Shown: positions 1 to 7,726, counted from the first letter of the stretch. The stretch is DNA of 64,000 bases from Micromonospora sp. WMMD1120 (GCF_029626235.1 NZ_JARUBO010000005.1:5366001-5430000), one strand, 5' to 3'. The notes: a model not told the origin generated them from the sequence alone. Program-made: numbers and translations.

Positions 1-1169
1 AACTCCGACGGTGACCCGGAGTCGCCGGCGTACTTGATCCAGGCCGGCTTGGCCGCGGGCAGCGTGGTGAGCCCGGTGTTGCGGAACGAGTTGTTCGTCG
101 GCCCGCCGGAGCAGTTGTACTTCGACTGCGACGGCCCGGACGGGAAGGTGTATTCATTGTATGTTTCCGTGCTGGTGTTGCTGCCCGTGCAGTACGGCCA
201 GCCGAAGTTGCCCGGCGCGGTGATCCGGTTGAACTCCACCTGACCCTGCGGGCCCCGGCTGGAGTTCGTGCTGCCCGCGTCCGGACCGTAGTCACCGATG
301 TAGACCACGCCGGTCGCCTTGTCGACGCTCATCCGGAACGGGTTACGCAGGCCCATCGCGTAGATCTCCGGACGGGTGTTGGCGGTGCCGGGGGCGAACA
401 GGTTGCCCGACGGGATGGTGTACGTGCCGTCCGCCTGCGGCTTGATCCGCAGCAGCTTGCCGCGCAGGTCGTTCGTGTTGGCCGAGGTGCGCTGGGCGTC
501 GAACTGCGGGTTGCGGTTGGTCCGCTCGTCCAGCGGCGCGTAGCCGGAGGACTCGAACGGGTTCGTGTCGTCGCCGGTGGTCAGGTACAGGTTGCCGGCG
601 GCGTCGAAGTCCAGGTCACCACCGACGTGGCAGCACTGCCCCCGGTCGTTGGCGACCTGGAGCATGATCTTCTCGCTGCCGGTGTTGAGCGTGTCGTCGG
701 AGTTCAGGGTGAACCGCGACAGCCGCAGGTGCCCCTTCCACCGGTCCCAGTCGGACTGCGAGCCGGTGGTCGGCGCGTCCCCGGACGGGGTGCTCAACGT
801 GGGCGAGTAGTACAGGTAGATCCACCGGTTGGTGGCGAAGTTGGGGTCGACGGCGACGCCCTGCAACCCCTCCTCGTCGTGGGTGTAGACCGACAGGGTG
901 CCGGAGACCTTGGTGTTGCCGGCCACGTCGGTCACGCGCAGGACGCCGTTGCGGGCGGTGTGCAGCACCGAGCGGTTGGGCAGGACGGCCAGGGACATGG
1001 CCTCGCCCAGCTCGGCCGAGCCGGTGGCGAGCTTGACCTGTTGGTAGTCGGAGGCGGGGATCACCACCGCCTGGGCGGTGGACGGTGCAGCCACAGCGAG
1101 GGCCGCGCTCGCGACGGTGAGGACCGCCGCGAAGAGCGCCCGGGGCCAGCGCCGGGGATAGGAGGACAT
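1..1169 (-). CDS. PQQ-dependent sugar dehydrogenase, GSDH/sorbosone dehydrogenase family (C-terminus beyond window)
   Basis: The minus frame is open from ATG at 1169 to the window edge, so the C-terminus is missing. The start MSSYPRRWPRALFAAVLTVA, followed by AAPSTAQA, is a Sec-type signal peptide. The mature part reads as a GSDH beta-propeller: DEEGLQGVAVDPNFATNRW, then YLYYSP, CCHVGGDLDFDAAGNLYLTT, ELRGKLLRI-type (here DLRGKLLRI) and GLRNPFRMSVD. The family oxidises aldoses or sorbosone with PQQ and is extracellular. It lies 87 nt downstream of the ThuA gene, a common actinobacterial pairing, with a hairpin between. Substrate cannot be read from the sequence. Family call confident; extra C-terminal domains cannot be excluded. 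Confidence 0.88.
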   Translation of the reverse strand, partial: MSSYPRRWPRALFAAVLTVASAALAVAAPSTAQAVVIPASDYQQVKLATGSAELGEAMSLAVLPNRSVLHTARNGVLRVTDVAGNTKVSGTLSVYTHDEEGLQGVAVDPNFATNRWIYLYYSPTLSTPSGDAPTTGSQSDWDRWKGHLRLSRFTLNSDDTLNTGSEKIMLQVANDRGQCCHVGGDLDFDAAGNLYLTTGDDTNPFESSGYAPLDERTNRNPQFDAQRTSANTNDLRGKLLRIKPQADGTYTIPSGNLFAPGTANTRPEIYAMGLRNPFRMSVDKATGVVYIGDYGPDAGSTNSSRGPQGQVEFNRITAPGNFGWPYCTGSNTSTETYNEYTFPSGPSQSKYNCSGGPTNNSFRNTGLTTLPAAKPAWIKYAGDSGSPSE

Positions 1170-1193
1170 GATCGTCCTTTCTCGACGATCGGG

Positions 1194-1224
1194 GGCCGGG
1201 GGCGTGCGGGGGCACACCCCGGCC
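1194..1224. terminator. GC-rich hairpin between the ThuA and sugar dehydrogenase genes
   Basis: GGCCGGGG (1194-1201) pairs with CCCCGGCC (1217-1224), and an inner GTGC/GCAC pair closes a short loop. There is no T tract, as is usual in high-GC actinobacteria. It would end or attenuate transcription from the ThuA gene before the dehydrogenase. Confidence 0.5.
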
Positions 1225-1256
1225 GGAGCGAGGTGGTGGGGTGGTGGACCGGTCGG

Positions 1257-2441
1257 TCAGTTGGTGACGAGGTCGAACTTCTCCCACTGCCCGATGGAGG
1301 TCCGGTTGGCGATCAGCGGGGAGGAGCCCCCGTTGTCAGCGGCGACGTACCGGCTGTTCACGGTGGCCCGCAGGCTCACCGTGCCGTCGGAGTTGCGGAC
1401 CAGCTGGAACGTCTCCCAGGAGCCCGCGGTGGCGCGGTTGGCGATCAGCGCGGCGGCGCCGGCGTTCTCGGCGGCGACGTACTGCCCGTTGCTCTTGGCG
1501 CGCAGCGCCACGTTGCCGTTGGCGAGGTTGACCAGGTCGAACCGCTCGCTGGTGCCGGCGGTCGTCTTGTTCGCGATCAGCGCGGTGGTGGAGTTGGGGG
1601 CGCTGACGAACTGGTTGTTGGCCCGGGCCCGCAGGGTGGAGCCGGTGGCGGTGGGCGGCGGGGTGGTCGTGCGCGGCGAGCAGTCGGCGGTCACCGAGCC
1701 CGCGGCGACCTGGAGGCCGCCGAGCAGCATCCGGGTGAAGTTCGGGTCGGTGTACGACGCCTCGGTGTGCCCGAGACCGGTGTACCAGGCGCGACCGCCG
1801 CCGTACGCCTTGCACCAGGTGATCGGGTGGTCGCCGCTCATGCTGCCGCCGCTGTAGGACGACTCGTCGAGGTTGGCCAGCACCCGCGCGCTCGAGCGGG
1901 GGTTGGTGCGGTAGTTGTACCACTCGTCGGAGCGCACCCAGGTCGCCGGAAGGTGGGCGGTCGACGGGTTGGTCTGGTCCTCGATGCGCACTGTCGCGTT
2001 CTGGATCGCCGGGTGCGAGCTGAAGTACGCCCCGACTAGGCCGCCGTACCACGCCCAGTCGTACTCGGTGTCGGCGGCGGCGTGCACGCCGACGTAGCCG
2101 CCGCCGGCGGCGATGTACGACTCGAAGGCCGTCTGCTGGCTGGAGTTGAGCACGTCGCCGGTAGTCGAGAGGAAGACCACCGCCTGGTACTGGGCCAGGT
2201 TGGAGGTGGTGAACTGGTTGGCGTCCTCGGTGGCGGTGACGGTGAAGCCGTTGGCCGAGCCGAGCTGCTGGATCGCGGCGATGCCGTTCGGGATGGACGA
2301 GTGGCGGAAGCCCGCGGTCTTGCTGAACACCAGGACCTTGGTCAGCGGCGCCGCCGATGCGGGGGTCGGCAGGGCGACCAGGCCGGTCAGCATCACGGCC
2401 AAGCCGGTGATGAGCGCCAACAATCGGGAACGGGAACGCAT
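1257..2441 (-). CDS. Secreted ThuA-domain protein with C-terminal fascin-like beta-trefoil
   Basis: 394 residues. The signal peptide is MRSRSRLLALITGLAVMLTG with cleavage near ASAA. Residues about 35-250 are a ThuA (class I glutamine amidotransferase-like) domain: KVLVFSKTAGFRHSSIPNG, YVGVHAAADTEYDW, and DHPITWCKAYGGGRAWYTGLGH. After a short TTPPPTATG linker, residues about 268-394 hold three fascin/ricin-like repeats of the type LRAxxNxxYVAAxN..LIANxTxxGxWExF. ThuA relates to trehalose/disaccharide utilisation, but the reaction here is unknown; the trefoil probably binds carbohydrate. AGAGGAG precedes the ATG at good spacing. Probably functions with the downstream sugar dehydrogenase. Confidence 0.88.
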   Translation of the reverse strand: MRSRSRLLALITGLAVMLTGLVALPTPASAAPLTKVLVFSKTAGFRHSSIPNGIAAIQQLGSANGFTVTATEDANQFTTSNLAQYQAVVFLSTTGDVLNSSQQTAFESYIAAGGGYVGVHAAADTEYDWAWYGGLVGAYFSSHPAIQNATVRIEDQTNPSTAHLPATWVRSDEWYNYRTNPRSSARVLANLDESSYSGGSMSGDHPITWCKAYGGGRAWYTGLGHTEASYTDPNFTRMLLGGLQVAAGSVTADCSPRTTTPPPTATGSTLRARANNQFVSAPNSTTALIANKTTAGTSERFDLVNLANGNVALRAKSNGQYVAAENAGAAALIANRATAGSWETFQLVRNSDGTVSLRATVNSRYVAADNGGSSPLIANRTSIGQWEKFDLVTN

Positions 2442-2769
2442 GGTGATGCTCCTCTGCTGAGCGTCGACCCCAGGGCGTGCGCGCGGCAGGCCAGGGCCCA
2501 GGATGGCGGTGGTACGGAAGCCGGGCCGCCGATGCTCGGCTGAGGTGGTGCGCGGTGGTGGGGCGACGGTGGTGGGATGGCGCGGCGTCCGCCGACGACC
2601 GACCGACCACTATGGACGGTTGAATTCATCGACTGGCGTCGTTGAGGCAGTAAACCTCCGATGTCTGCGCGCCGTCAAGCCCAGGCGCGTTCACCACCGG
2701 ATGACGGACGTGCAGCCGCAGCGACCCGGCTGACCGTCGGGTCGCTGCGGCCGAGTCGGACGTCCTCCT
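2442..2769. other. Intergenic region upstream of the ThuA gene
   Basis: No convincing gene. It should carry the ThuA promoter (minus strand) and holds the terminator hairpin at 2715-2751 that faces the remnant gene at 2770-2985. The less GC-rich stretch at about 2610-2665 is the best place to look for the promoter; I see no clear operator. Confidence 0.5.
2715..2751. terminator. Strong terminator hairpin downstream of the hydrolase/reductase remnant
   Basis: GCCGCAGCGACCCG (2715-2728) pairs perfectly with CGGGTCGCTGCGGC (2738-2751) across a 9-nt loop. It begins 19 nt beyond the minus-strand stop at 2770. No T run. Confidence 0.75.
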
Positions 2770-2985
2770 TCACGCCCCGCCCGGGTACGGCGTGGCGCGG
2801 CGGGCGGTCCGCAGGGCGTCCGCCCACCAGGCGAGCTGGTCCAGCAGGGTCGTGGCGTAGCCGGTCGCCTCGGGATCGAGGGGCGCTCCGTCCTGCCAGG
2901 CGGTGACGTCCGACCAGGAGGAGCCGTCGGCGTACGCGCCGTGCACCGGGACGACGTTGCGGGCGGGCCGGGCCGGATCGCTCAT
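2770..2985 (-). pseudogene. Remnant: alpha/beta-hydrolase N-terminus joined to a reductase-like C-terminus
   Basis: 71 codons with no internal stop. The first 20 residues, MSDPARPARNVVPVHGAYAD, continuing GSSW, match the N-terminal strand of alpha/beta hydrolases of the NIVLVHGAFADGSSW type. The hydrolase fold then stops: no nucleophile elbow or catalytic His follows. The last part, TLLDQLAWWADALRTAR then ATPYP, resembles the C-terminal helix of NADPH-dependent FMN reductase-like proteins. The simplest reading is an in-frame deletion that fused two neighbouring genes. A strong terminator still follows it. It could be expressed as a small protein, but catalysis is unlikely. The reductase assignment is from memory of the family and is tentative. 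Confidence 0.6.
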
Positions 2986-3150
2986 CTCACACCTGCGCTG
3001 GCGCACGACGTCGTCGTGCCCGCCGCCGTCGACAGCTTCCGCCGCCACTGTGACCCACCCCGACCGGCCCGGTGGGTCGAACGCGCGTTTCCCACCCGGT
3101 GGGTGCCGAGCGACCGGCGCGCGGTCCGGGCGTACGGCAGGATCGGTGTG

Positions 3151-3720
3151 ATGGACGCGGACCGTGGCTGGCCGACGCGGCGGCCGACCCGCGAGGAGAT
3201 CGCGGCAGCCGCCGGTCGGGGCCTGCCGGACGTGATCGGCCCCGACCTGCGGGTGCTGTTCTGCGGCTTCAACCCGGGTCTCTACTCGGCCGCCGTGGGG
3301 CTGCCCTTCGCGCGCCGGGGCAGCCGTTTCTGGCCGGCCCTGCACGGCGCCGGTTTCACCGACCGGCAACTGCGCCCGTGGGAGCATGCCGAGTTGCTGC
3401 GGCAGGGGCTGGGCCTCACCAGCCTGAGCAACCGGGCCACCGCCCGCGCCGACGAGTTGACGTCGGAGGAGTTGGTGGCCGGGGTGACCGGGCTGGCGGT
3501 GAAGGCCGAGCGGTACCGGCCGCGGTGGGTGGCGATCCTCGGGGTGACCGCGTACCGGATCGCCTTCGCCCAGCCGACGGCCGGGCTGGGCCCACGGCCG
3601 GAGCGGCTGGGGGCGGCCCGGGTCTGGGTGCTGCCCAACCCCAGCGGCCTGAACGCGCACTTCCCGCTGCCCGCGTTGACCGCCGAGTTCGCCCGACTGC
3701 GGCGGGAGTTGGACGGCTAA
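3151..3720 (+). CDS. mug: Mismatch-specific uracil/thymine DNA glycosylase (Mug type)
   Basis: 189 residues. Two hallmark blocks of the Mug/TDG branch of the uracil-DNA glycosylase superfamily are present: FCGFNPGL near residue 31 (GINPGL in E. coli Mug) and LPNPSGLN near residue 164. The family excises U or T from G mismatches and ethenocytosine in base excision repair, in the cytoplasm. ATG at 3151 is preceded by CAGGAT and 7 nt, a weak leaderless-type -10; a GTG lies directly before it. Its TAA interlocks with the stop codon of the convergent SRPBCC gene at 3717-3720. Length is normal for the family. Confidence 0.9.
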   Translation: MDADRGWPTRRPTREEIAAAAGRGLPDVIGPDLRVLFCGFNPGLYSAAVGLPFARRGSRFWPALHGAGFTDRQLRPWEHAELLRQGLGLTSLSNRATARADELTSEELVAGVTGLAVKAERYRPRWVAILGVTAYRIAFAQPTAGLGPRPERLGAARVWVLPNPSGLNAHFPLPALTAEFARLRRELDG

Positions 3721-4220
3721 CGCGCGGTGGCGACCAGCTCCTGGTAATAAGGCCGCATGGTGGGGTAGTAGTCGTCGAACTCGGGGCGGGGCGAGCCGTC
3801 CCGGGAGGCGACCAGCAGGTCCAGGTAGTACTCCCAACCGGCACCCATCTCGGCGATGCCCTCCACGCTGTCCAGGTGCTGGGTGAACCGCAGCTCGGTG
3901 GCGCCGGCGGCCTCGGTCAGGGTCAGCTCCAGCAGCCAGCTGCCGTGGTCGTCGACCATCGACACGGCGAGACGTCGGTGCGGCTCGCACGCGTCGATGT
4001 GGACGTCGCACCAGGGCTGCTGCTCCTCGTACGCCATCTGGACCCGGATGGTGCGGCCGGGCCCGGCCTCGCCCTCCCACGGGCCGAACCAGCGGGCCGT
4101 GCGCTCGGGCTCGGTCAGGCTGGCCCAGACGTCCGTCGCCGGGGCGCGGAACGTCCGGGTGAGCACGAGGTCGTGCCCGGTGTCGGTGCGGAGCAGGCGT
4201 CCGGCGGGTGTGCGGGTCAT
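3717..4220 (-). CDS. SRPBCC/AHSA1-domain protein
   Basis: 167 residues with the activator-of-Hsp90-ATPase-1-like (AHSA1) START fold: LVLTRTFRAPATDVWASLTE, then ERTARWFGPWEGEAGPG, WLLELTLTEAAGATELRFTQH and a C-terminal amphipathic helix. Such proteins bind hydrophobic ligands in a central cavity; the ligand is unknown. ATG at 4220 overlaps the upstream ArsR gene by 4 nt (ATGA), so the two are translationally coupled. ArsR-SRPBCC pairs are frequent in actinobacteria; the regulator probably controls both. Confidence 0.88.
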   Translation of the reverse strand: MTRTPAGRLLRTDTGHDLVLTRTFRAPATDVWASLTEPERTARWFGPWEGEAGPGRTIRVQMAYEEQQPWCDVHIDACEPHRRLAVSMVDDHGSWLLELTLTEAAGATELRFTQHLDSVEGIAEMGAGWEYYLDLLVASRDGSPRPEFDDYYPTMRPYYQELVATAR

Positions 4221-4579
4221 GCTGTCTGATCCCTTCGGTGTGCCGCCGGGGCGCGGTCGCGCCGCTCCCGGCGGGTGCGGTAGATCTCGGTCTCCAGCGC
4301 GTCGAGGTGCCGCGCCCACCGGTCGGTGCCGGCGAGCCCGGTGAGCCAGCCGACCAGCGGAGCCAGCGGCGCCGGGTCGAGGCGGTAGATCCGTTGCCGG
4401 CCCACCACCTCGTCGCGGACCAGGCCGCTCTCGCGCAGCACCCGCAGGTGGCGGCTGATGGCGGGCCTGCTGATCGTGAACCGCCTGGCGATCTCGCCGG
4501 CGGTCAACGGCTCGTCGCGGAGCAGGGTCAGGATGTGCCGCCGCACCGGGTCCGCGACGGCGACGGCTACCTCGTCCAC
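4217..4579 (-). CDS. ArsR-family winged-helix transcriptional regulator
   Basis: 120 residues from GTG at 4579. The core is a winged helix: DPVRRHILTLLRDEPLTAGE, IARRFTISRPAISRHLRVLR and ESGLVRDEVVGRQRIYRLD. I choose GTG 4579 because TACGCT lies 6 nt upstream, a leaderless promoter arrangement; a TTG at 4585 would add two residues. The -10 region overlaps a perfect GTAACC-N4-GGTTAC palindrome (4589-4604), so autorepression is likely. It has no metal-site cysteines and is therefore probably not an arsenic or metal sensor. Coupled to the SRPBCC gene by ATGA. Confidence 0.9.
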   Translation of the reverse strand: MDEVAVAVADPVRRHILTLLRDEPLTAGEIARRFTISRPAISRHLRVLRESGLVRDEVVGRQRIYRLDPAPLAPLVGWLTGLAGTDRWARHLDALETEIYRTRRERRDRAPAAHRRDQTA

Positions 4580-4585
4580 GACCAA

Positions 4586-4591
4586 AGCGTA
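4586..4591 (-). promoter_or_regulatory. -10 element of the ArsR gene (leaderless type)
   Basis: TACGCT on the minus strand, 6 nt before GTG at 4579. It overlaps the operator palindrome by three bases. Confidence 0.5.
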
Positions 4592-4604
4592 ACCCAGAGG
4601 TTAC
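4589..4604. promoter_or_regulatory. Probable ArsR autoregulatory operator
   Basis: GTAACCCAGAGGTTAC is a perfect 6+4+6 inverted repeat 9 nt upstream of the ArsR start, sitting on the predicted -10. Position and symmetry fit a dimeric winged-helix repressor. Confidence 0.65.
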
Positions 4605-4669
4605 GGATATCGCCACATCCGCGCGTCGGTGGTGGGCACATGATCACCTGACCTGGCAGTCTGTACGGC

Positions 4670-5770
4670 ATGGCCGCCCTCCTTCGCTCCCGCCTGCCCG
4701 ACTGGACCGTCGTCGTGCCCGTGCTCGCCGTCCTGGTGCTCATCGCCACCTGGGGGCGGAGCCTGCCCGGCCCGATCATCGTGCTGGTGGCGCTGCTGCT
4801 GGGCGGCGCGGTGCTCGCCGCCGTGCACCACGCGGAGGTGGTCGCCCACCGGGTCGGGGAGCCGTACGGGTCGCTGGTGCTCGCCGTCGCGGTCACCGTG
4901 ATCGAGGTCGCCCTCATCGTCACGCTGATGATCAGCGGACCGGAGAAGACCCAGGCCCTCGCCCGGGACACCGTCTTCGCCGCCATCATGATCACCTGCA
5001 ACGGGATACTCGGCCTGTCCCTGCTGCTCGGCGCGTTACGCCGACGCGTCGCGGTGTTCAACCCGGAGGGCACCGGGGGCGCCCTCGCGACAGTGATCAC
5101 CCTGGCCACCCTGAGCCTCGTCATCCCGAGCTTCACCACGTCCCGACCCGGCCCCGAGTTCAGCCCCGCCCAGCTCACCTTCGCCGCCGTCGCCTCCCTC
5201 GCGCTGTACGGACTCTTCGTGCTCGTGCAGACCGGCCGGCACCGCGACTACTTCCTGCCGGTCGACAGCCGGGGCCAGGTCATCGACGCGGAGGAGCACG
5301 CCAAGCCGCCCACCAACCGGGCAGCGCTGGTCAGCCTGGGGTTGCTGCTGGTCGCGCTCGTCGCGGTGGTGGGCGACGCCAAGACCGTGTCGCCGACCAT
5401 CGAGGCGGGTGTCGCCGCCGCGAACCTGCCGCACGCGTTCGTCGGTGTGATCATCGCCCTGCTGGTGCTGCTGCCGGAGACCCTGGCCGCTGCCCGCGCC
5501 GCCCGCCGCGACCGGGTGCAGATCAGCCTCAACCTCGCGCTCGGCTCGGCGATGGCCAGCATCGGCCTGACCATCCCCGTCATCGCGATCGCCTCGATCT
5601 GGCTGGACGGCCCCCTGCTGCTCGGCCTCGGCGGCACCCAGCTCGCCCTGCTCGCGCTCACCGCGGTGACCGCCGTGCTCACCGTCGTGCCGGGCCGGGC
5701 GAATGTGCTCCAGGGCGGCGTGCACCTGGTGCTGCTGGCCGCCTTCGTCTTCCTCGCCGCCAGCCCCTGA
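4670..5770 (+). CDS. chaA: Ca2+(Na+)/H+ antiporter, ChaA type
   Basis: 366 residues with about 11 membrane helices. The signature helix AHRVGEPYGSLVLAVAVTVI followed by EVALIV (residues about 64-89) is the alpha-1 repeat of the ChaA branch of the Ca2+/cation antiporter superfamily; VLLPETLAAARAARRDRVQI followed by SLNLALGSAMASIGL is the matching alpha-2 repeat. Both acidic repeat residues (in VIEVAL and LPETL) are present. The protein exports Ca2+, and in ChaA also Na+ or K+, in exchange for protons at the cytoplasmic membrane. CAGTCT lies 7 nt before the ATG, a weak leaderless-type -10. Not obviously in an operon. Confidence 0.9.
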   Translation: MAALLRSRLPDWTVVVPVLAVLVLIATWGRSLPGPIIVLVALLLGGAVLAAVHHAEVVAHRVGEPYGSLVLAVAVTVIEVALIVTLMISGPEKTQALARDTVFAAIMITCNGILGLSLLLGALRRRVAVFNPEGTGGALATVITLATLSLVIPSFTTSRPGPEFSPAQLTFAAVASLALYGLFVLVQTGRHRDYFLPVDSRGQVIDAEEHAKPPTNRAALVSLGLLLVALVAVVGDAKTVSPTIEAGVAAANLPHAFVGVIIALLVLLPETLAAARAARRDRVQISLNLALGSAMASIGLTIPVIAIASIWLDGPLLLGLGGTQLALLALTAVTAVLTVVPGRANVLQGGVHLVLLAAFVFLAASP

Positions 5771-5783
5771 CCGGGCTGCCGGC

Positions 5784-7121
5784 TCAGTCGGCCGGTGGCC
5801 CGTCGGCGGGTTCGGCTCCGGCTGCCCCGGCCGGCGGTGGCCCGTCGGCGGGCTCGGCTCCGGCTGCCCCGGCCGACGGTGGTCCGTCGGTGAGCCGTTC
5901 CGCGCGGGCGTACAGGTAGCGCTGCTGCGCCAGGTTCGTCGAGCGCGCCGCCGCCAGCCGGTACGCCTCCCGCGCGGCGCCCCGCTCACCCATCAGCTCC
6001 CACAGGTGGGCGCGGGCGGCTGGCAACCGGGGATCGTCGGCGAGACGCCCGTCGCCGGCCAGGTCGGCGAGCAGCGCCAGCCCGGCCGGAGCGCCGCTGC
6101 TCATCGCCACGGCCACCGCGTGGTTGAGCGCCACCACCGGGTTGTCCGAGAGACTCCGGAGCACCTCGTACAGCGCGGTGATCTGCGCCCAGTCGGTATC
6201 CGCCGCGCTGGGCGCCTCGTCGTGCAGGGCCGCGATGGCCGCCTGCACCTGGTACGCCCCGACCACCCCCCGCGGCAGCGCCGCCGTGATCAACGCGACC
6301 CCCTCGGCGATCTGTTCGGCCCGCCACCGGCCGCGGTCCTGTTCGGCCATCGGCACCAACTCGCCGTGCGGGCCGGTCCGCGCCGGCGCGCGGGCGTCGG
6401 TCAGCAGCATCAACGCGAGCAGGCCGGTGACCTCGGGGTCGTCCGGGAGCAGCCGGTGCACCATGCGGGTCAGCCGGATCGCCTCGGCGGTCAGGTCGGC
6501 GCGCAGCAGCCCCGGCCCGGCCGTCCGCGCGTACCCCTCGGTGAAGACCAGGTAGAGCACGTGCAGCACGGCGGCGAGCCGGTCGGCGTGCTCGGCGTCG
6601 GTGGGCGGCGCGAACCGCAGCCCGCTCTCGCGGATCCGCTGCTTGCCCCGGCTGATCCGCCGGGTCATCGTCGCCTCCGGCACCAGGAACGCCCGCGCCA
6701 CCTCGGCGGTGCTCAACCCACCCACCGCGCGCAGCGTGAGCGCGATCTGCGACGCCGGGGACAGCGCCGGATGGCAGCACAGGAACAGCAGGATGAGCGT
6801 GTCGTCGGCGTCCGCCGGTGGGCTGTCCGCCGCGGGAGCCTGCCACTGCTCCGGCAGCACCCCGCGTGCCACGGTGTCCTCCCGCCGCCTGCGGGCCTGC
6901 TCGCGACGCAGCAGATCGGTCAGCCGGCGGGACGCGACGGTGATCAACCAGGCGCGCGGGTTGTCCGGTACGCCGTCGCGCGGCCAGTCGCCCGCCGCGG
7001 CGATCAGGGCCTCCTGCACCGCGTCCTCGGCGGTGTCGAAGTGCCCGTAGCGGCGTACCAGCGCGCCGAGGACCTGCGGCGCCAGCTCGCGCAGCAGGTC
7101 CTCGGCAGGCGTCTGCGGCAC
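5784..7121 (-). CDS. ECF sigma factor with C-terminal helical-repeat domain (ECF42-like)
   Basis: 445 residues. Sigma region 2 includes YGHFDTAEDAVQEALIAA and NPRAWLITVASRRLTDLLRR; region 4 includes GGLSTAEVARAFLVPEATMT. Unlike ordinary ECF factors, about 230 residues of TPR-like helices follow, with FTEGYARTAG, NPVVALNHAVAVAM and LPAARAHLWELMGERGAAR. This is the ECF42 architecture, in which the C-terminal domain replaces an anti-sigma factor. The partner DGPF/YCII gene lies immediately upstream (3-nt gap), as is typical of the group. GTG start at 7121. The extreme C-terminus is a 42-bp tandem repeat encoding DGPPxAGAAGAEPA. Confidence 0.92.
   Translation of the reverse strand: MPQTPAEDLLRELAPQVLGALVRRYGHFDTAEDAVQEALIAAAGDWPRDGVPDNPRAWLITVASRRLTDLLRREQARRRREDTVARGVLPEQWQAPAADSPPADADDTLILLFLCCHPALSPASQIALTLRAVGGLSTAEVARAFLVPEATMTRRISRGKQRIRESGLRFAPPTDAEHADRLAAVLHVLYLVFTEGYARTAGPGLLRADLTAEAIRLTRMVHRLLPDDPEVTGLLALMLLTDARAPARTGPHGELVPMAEQDRGRWRAEQIAEGVALITAALPRGVVGAYQVQAAIAALHDEAPSAADTDWAQITALYEVLRSLSDNPVVALNHAVAVAMSSGAPAGLALLADLAGDGRLADDPRLPAARAHLWELMGERGAAREAYRLAAARSTNLAQQRYLYARAERLTDGPPSAGAAGAEPADGPPPAGAAGAEPADGPPAD
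5794..5890. repeat. 42-bp tandem repeat at the 3' end of the ECF sigma gene
   Basis: Two near-identical 42-bp copies (5794-5835, 5836-5877) plus a 13-bp partial copy. In the minus frame they encode two copies of DGPPxAGAAGAEPA and the final DGPP. An in-frame unit is likely length-variable between strains. Confidence 0.85.
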
Positions 7122-7124
7122 CGC

Positions 7125-7526
7125 TCAGCCAGCCAGATCCTCGACACCGTCGAGCACCGGCCGCACGTCCACGTACGCGTCGGGGGCATCCGGGTCGACC
7201 AGACCCGCGGCGATCTCGGTCGCCCGGTCGAAGCTGGCGCACTCGACGATCGTGTAGCCGGCGAGGACCTCCTGCGTCTCCGGGTACGGCCCGTCGGTGA
7301 CGACCGGAGCGCCCTCACGCACCTGTACCCGGCGGGCGTGCACCGGCTCACTCAGACCGCGCGCGTCGATGAGTTCGCCGGACTCGGCCAGCGCCTGGTG
7401 GAAGGTCTCCATGTGCTTGTGCATCGCCGCGACCTGCTCGGCCGACATCGCCGGCCGGTCGGTCGCCCGCCCGGACAGCACGTCGTAGTCCTGCTGTGAC
7501 CCGTAGAGCAAAATCATGTACTTCAC
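7125..7526 (-). CDS. YCII/DGPF-domain protein, partner of the ECF sigma factor
   Basis: 133 residues of the YCII (DGPF) ferredoxin-like fold: MKYMILLYGSQQDYDVL at the start, GELIDARGLSEP, then VVTDGPYPETQEVLAGYTIV, where VTDGPYPE is the local form of the diagnostic VTDGPF motif. Start GTG at 7526 is chosen because GGAGGGAAC ends about 6 nt upstream; the frame stays open further upstream but without homology. DGPF proteins of ECF42 loci are proposed targets or sensors linked to stress; the reaction is unknown. Co-transcribed with the sigma gene, 3-nt gap. Confidence 0.9.
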   Translation of the reverse strand: MKYMILLYGSQQDYDVLSGRATDRPAMSAEQVAAMHKHMETFHQALAESGELIDARGLSEPVHARRVQVREGAPVVTDGPYPETQEVLAGYTIVECASFDRATEIAAGLVDPDAPDAYVDVRPVLDGVEDLAG

Positions 7527-7637
7527 GCTGCGTTCCCTCCTGGCTGAGGTGCCCCGAATGGCACCGCCACCAGAGACGTCGAACCCACCCCCGCCAACCG
7601 GACACCCCCCGACCCCACCCGAACCGTCATCTGAGCC

Positions 7638-7698
7638 GTTGATCATGAAGTTAGCGTCACGACACGCCGAGCGGGATGACGCTAACTTCATGATCAAC
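7638..7698. repeat. Inverted-repeat element, copy A (22-bp perfect arms)
   Basis: The left arm 7638-7659 begins GTTGATCATGAAGTTAGCG; the right arm 7677-7698 is its exact complement. The 17-nt loop starts CGACACGCC. The outer 16 bp of the arms and the loop core recur at 35457-35517, where a G-rich tract also follows. Too short to encode a transposase; it looks like a dispersed palindromic element. Confidence 0.9.
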
Positions 7699-7704
7699 CA
7701 ATGC

Positions 7705-7726
7705 GGGTGGGTGGGTGGGTGGGTGG
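7705..7726 (+). repeat. GGGT repeat, strong G-quadruplex motif
   Basis: Five tandem GGGT units followed by GG, starting 6 nt after inverted-repeat copy A. Four or more G3 runs with single-T loops is the most stable intramolecular quadruplex pattern known. Coding strand of the downstream zinc peptidase, about 350 nt before its start. Confidence 0.85.

Noticed and set aside
627..2039. A 470-codon open frame on the + strand opposite the ThuA and dehydrogenase genes
   Set aside because: Gly/Val/Arg-rich antisense frame; both opposite-strand genes have strong homology and signal peptides.
7638..7698. Copy A palindrome as a rho-independent terminator of the YCII or zinc peptidase gene
   Set aside because: It lies upstream of both genes, has AT-rich arms unlike the other terminators here, and recurs elsewhere with its flanks.
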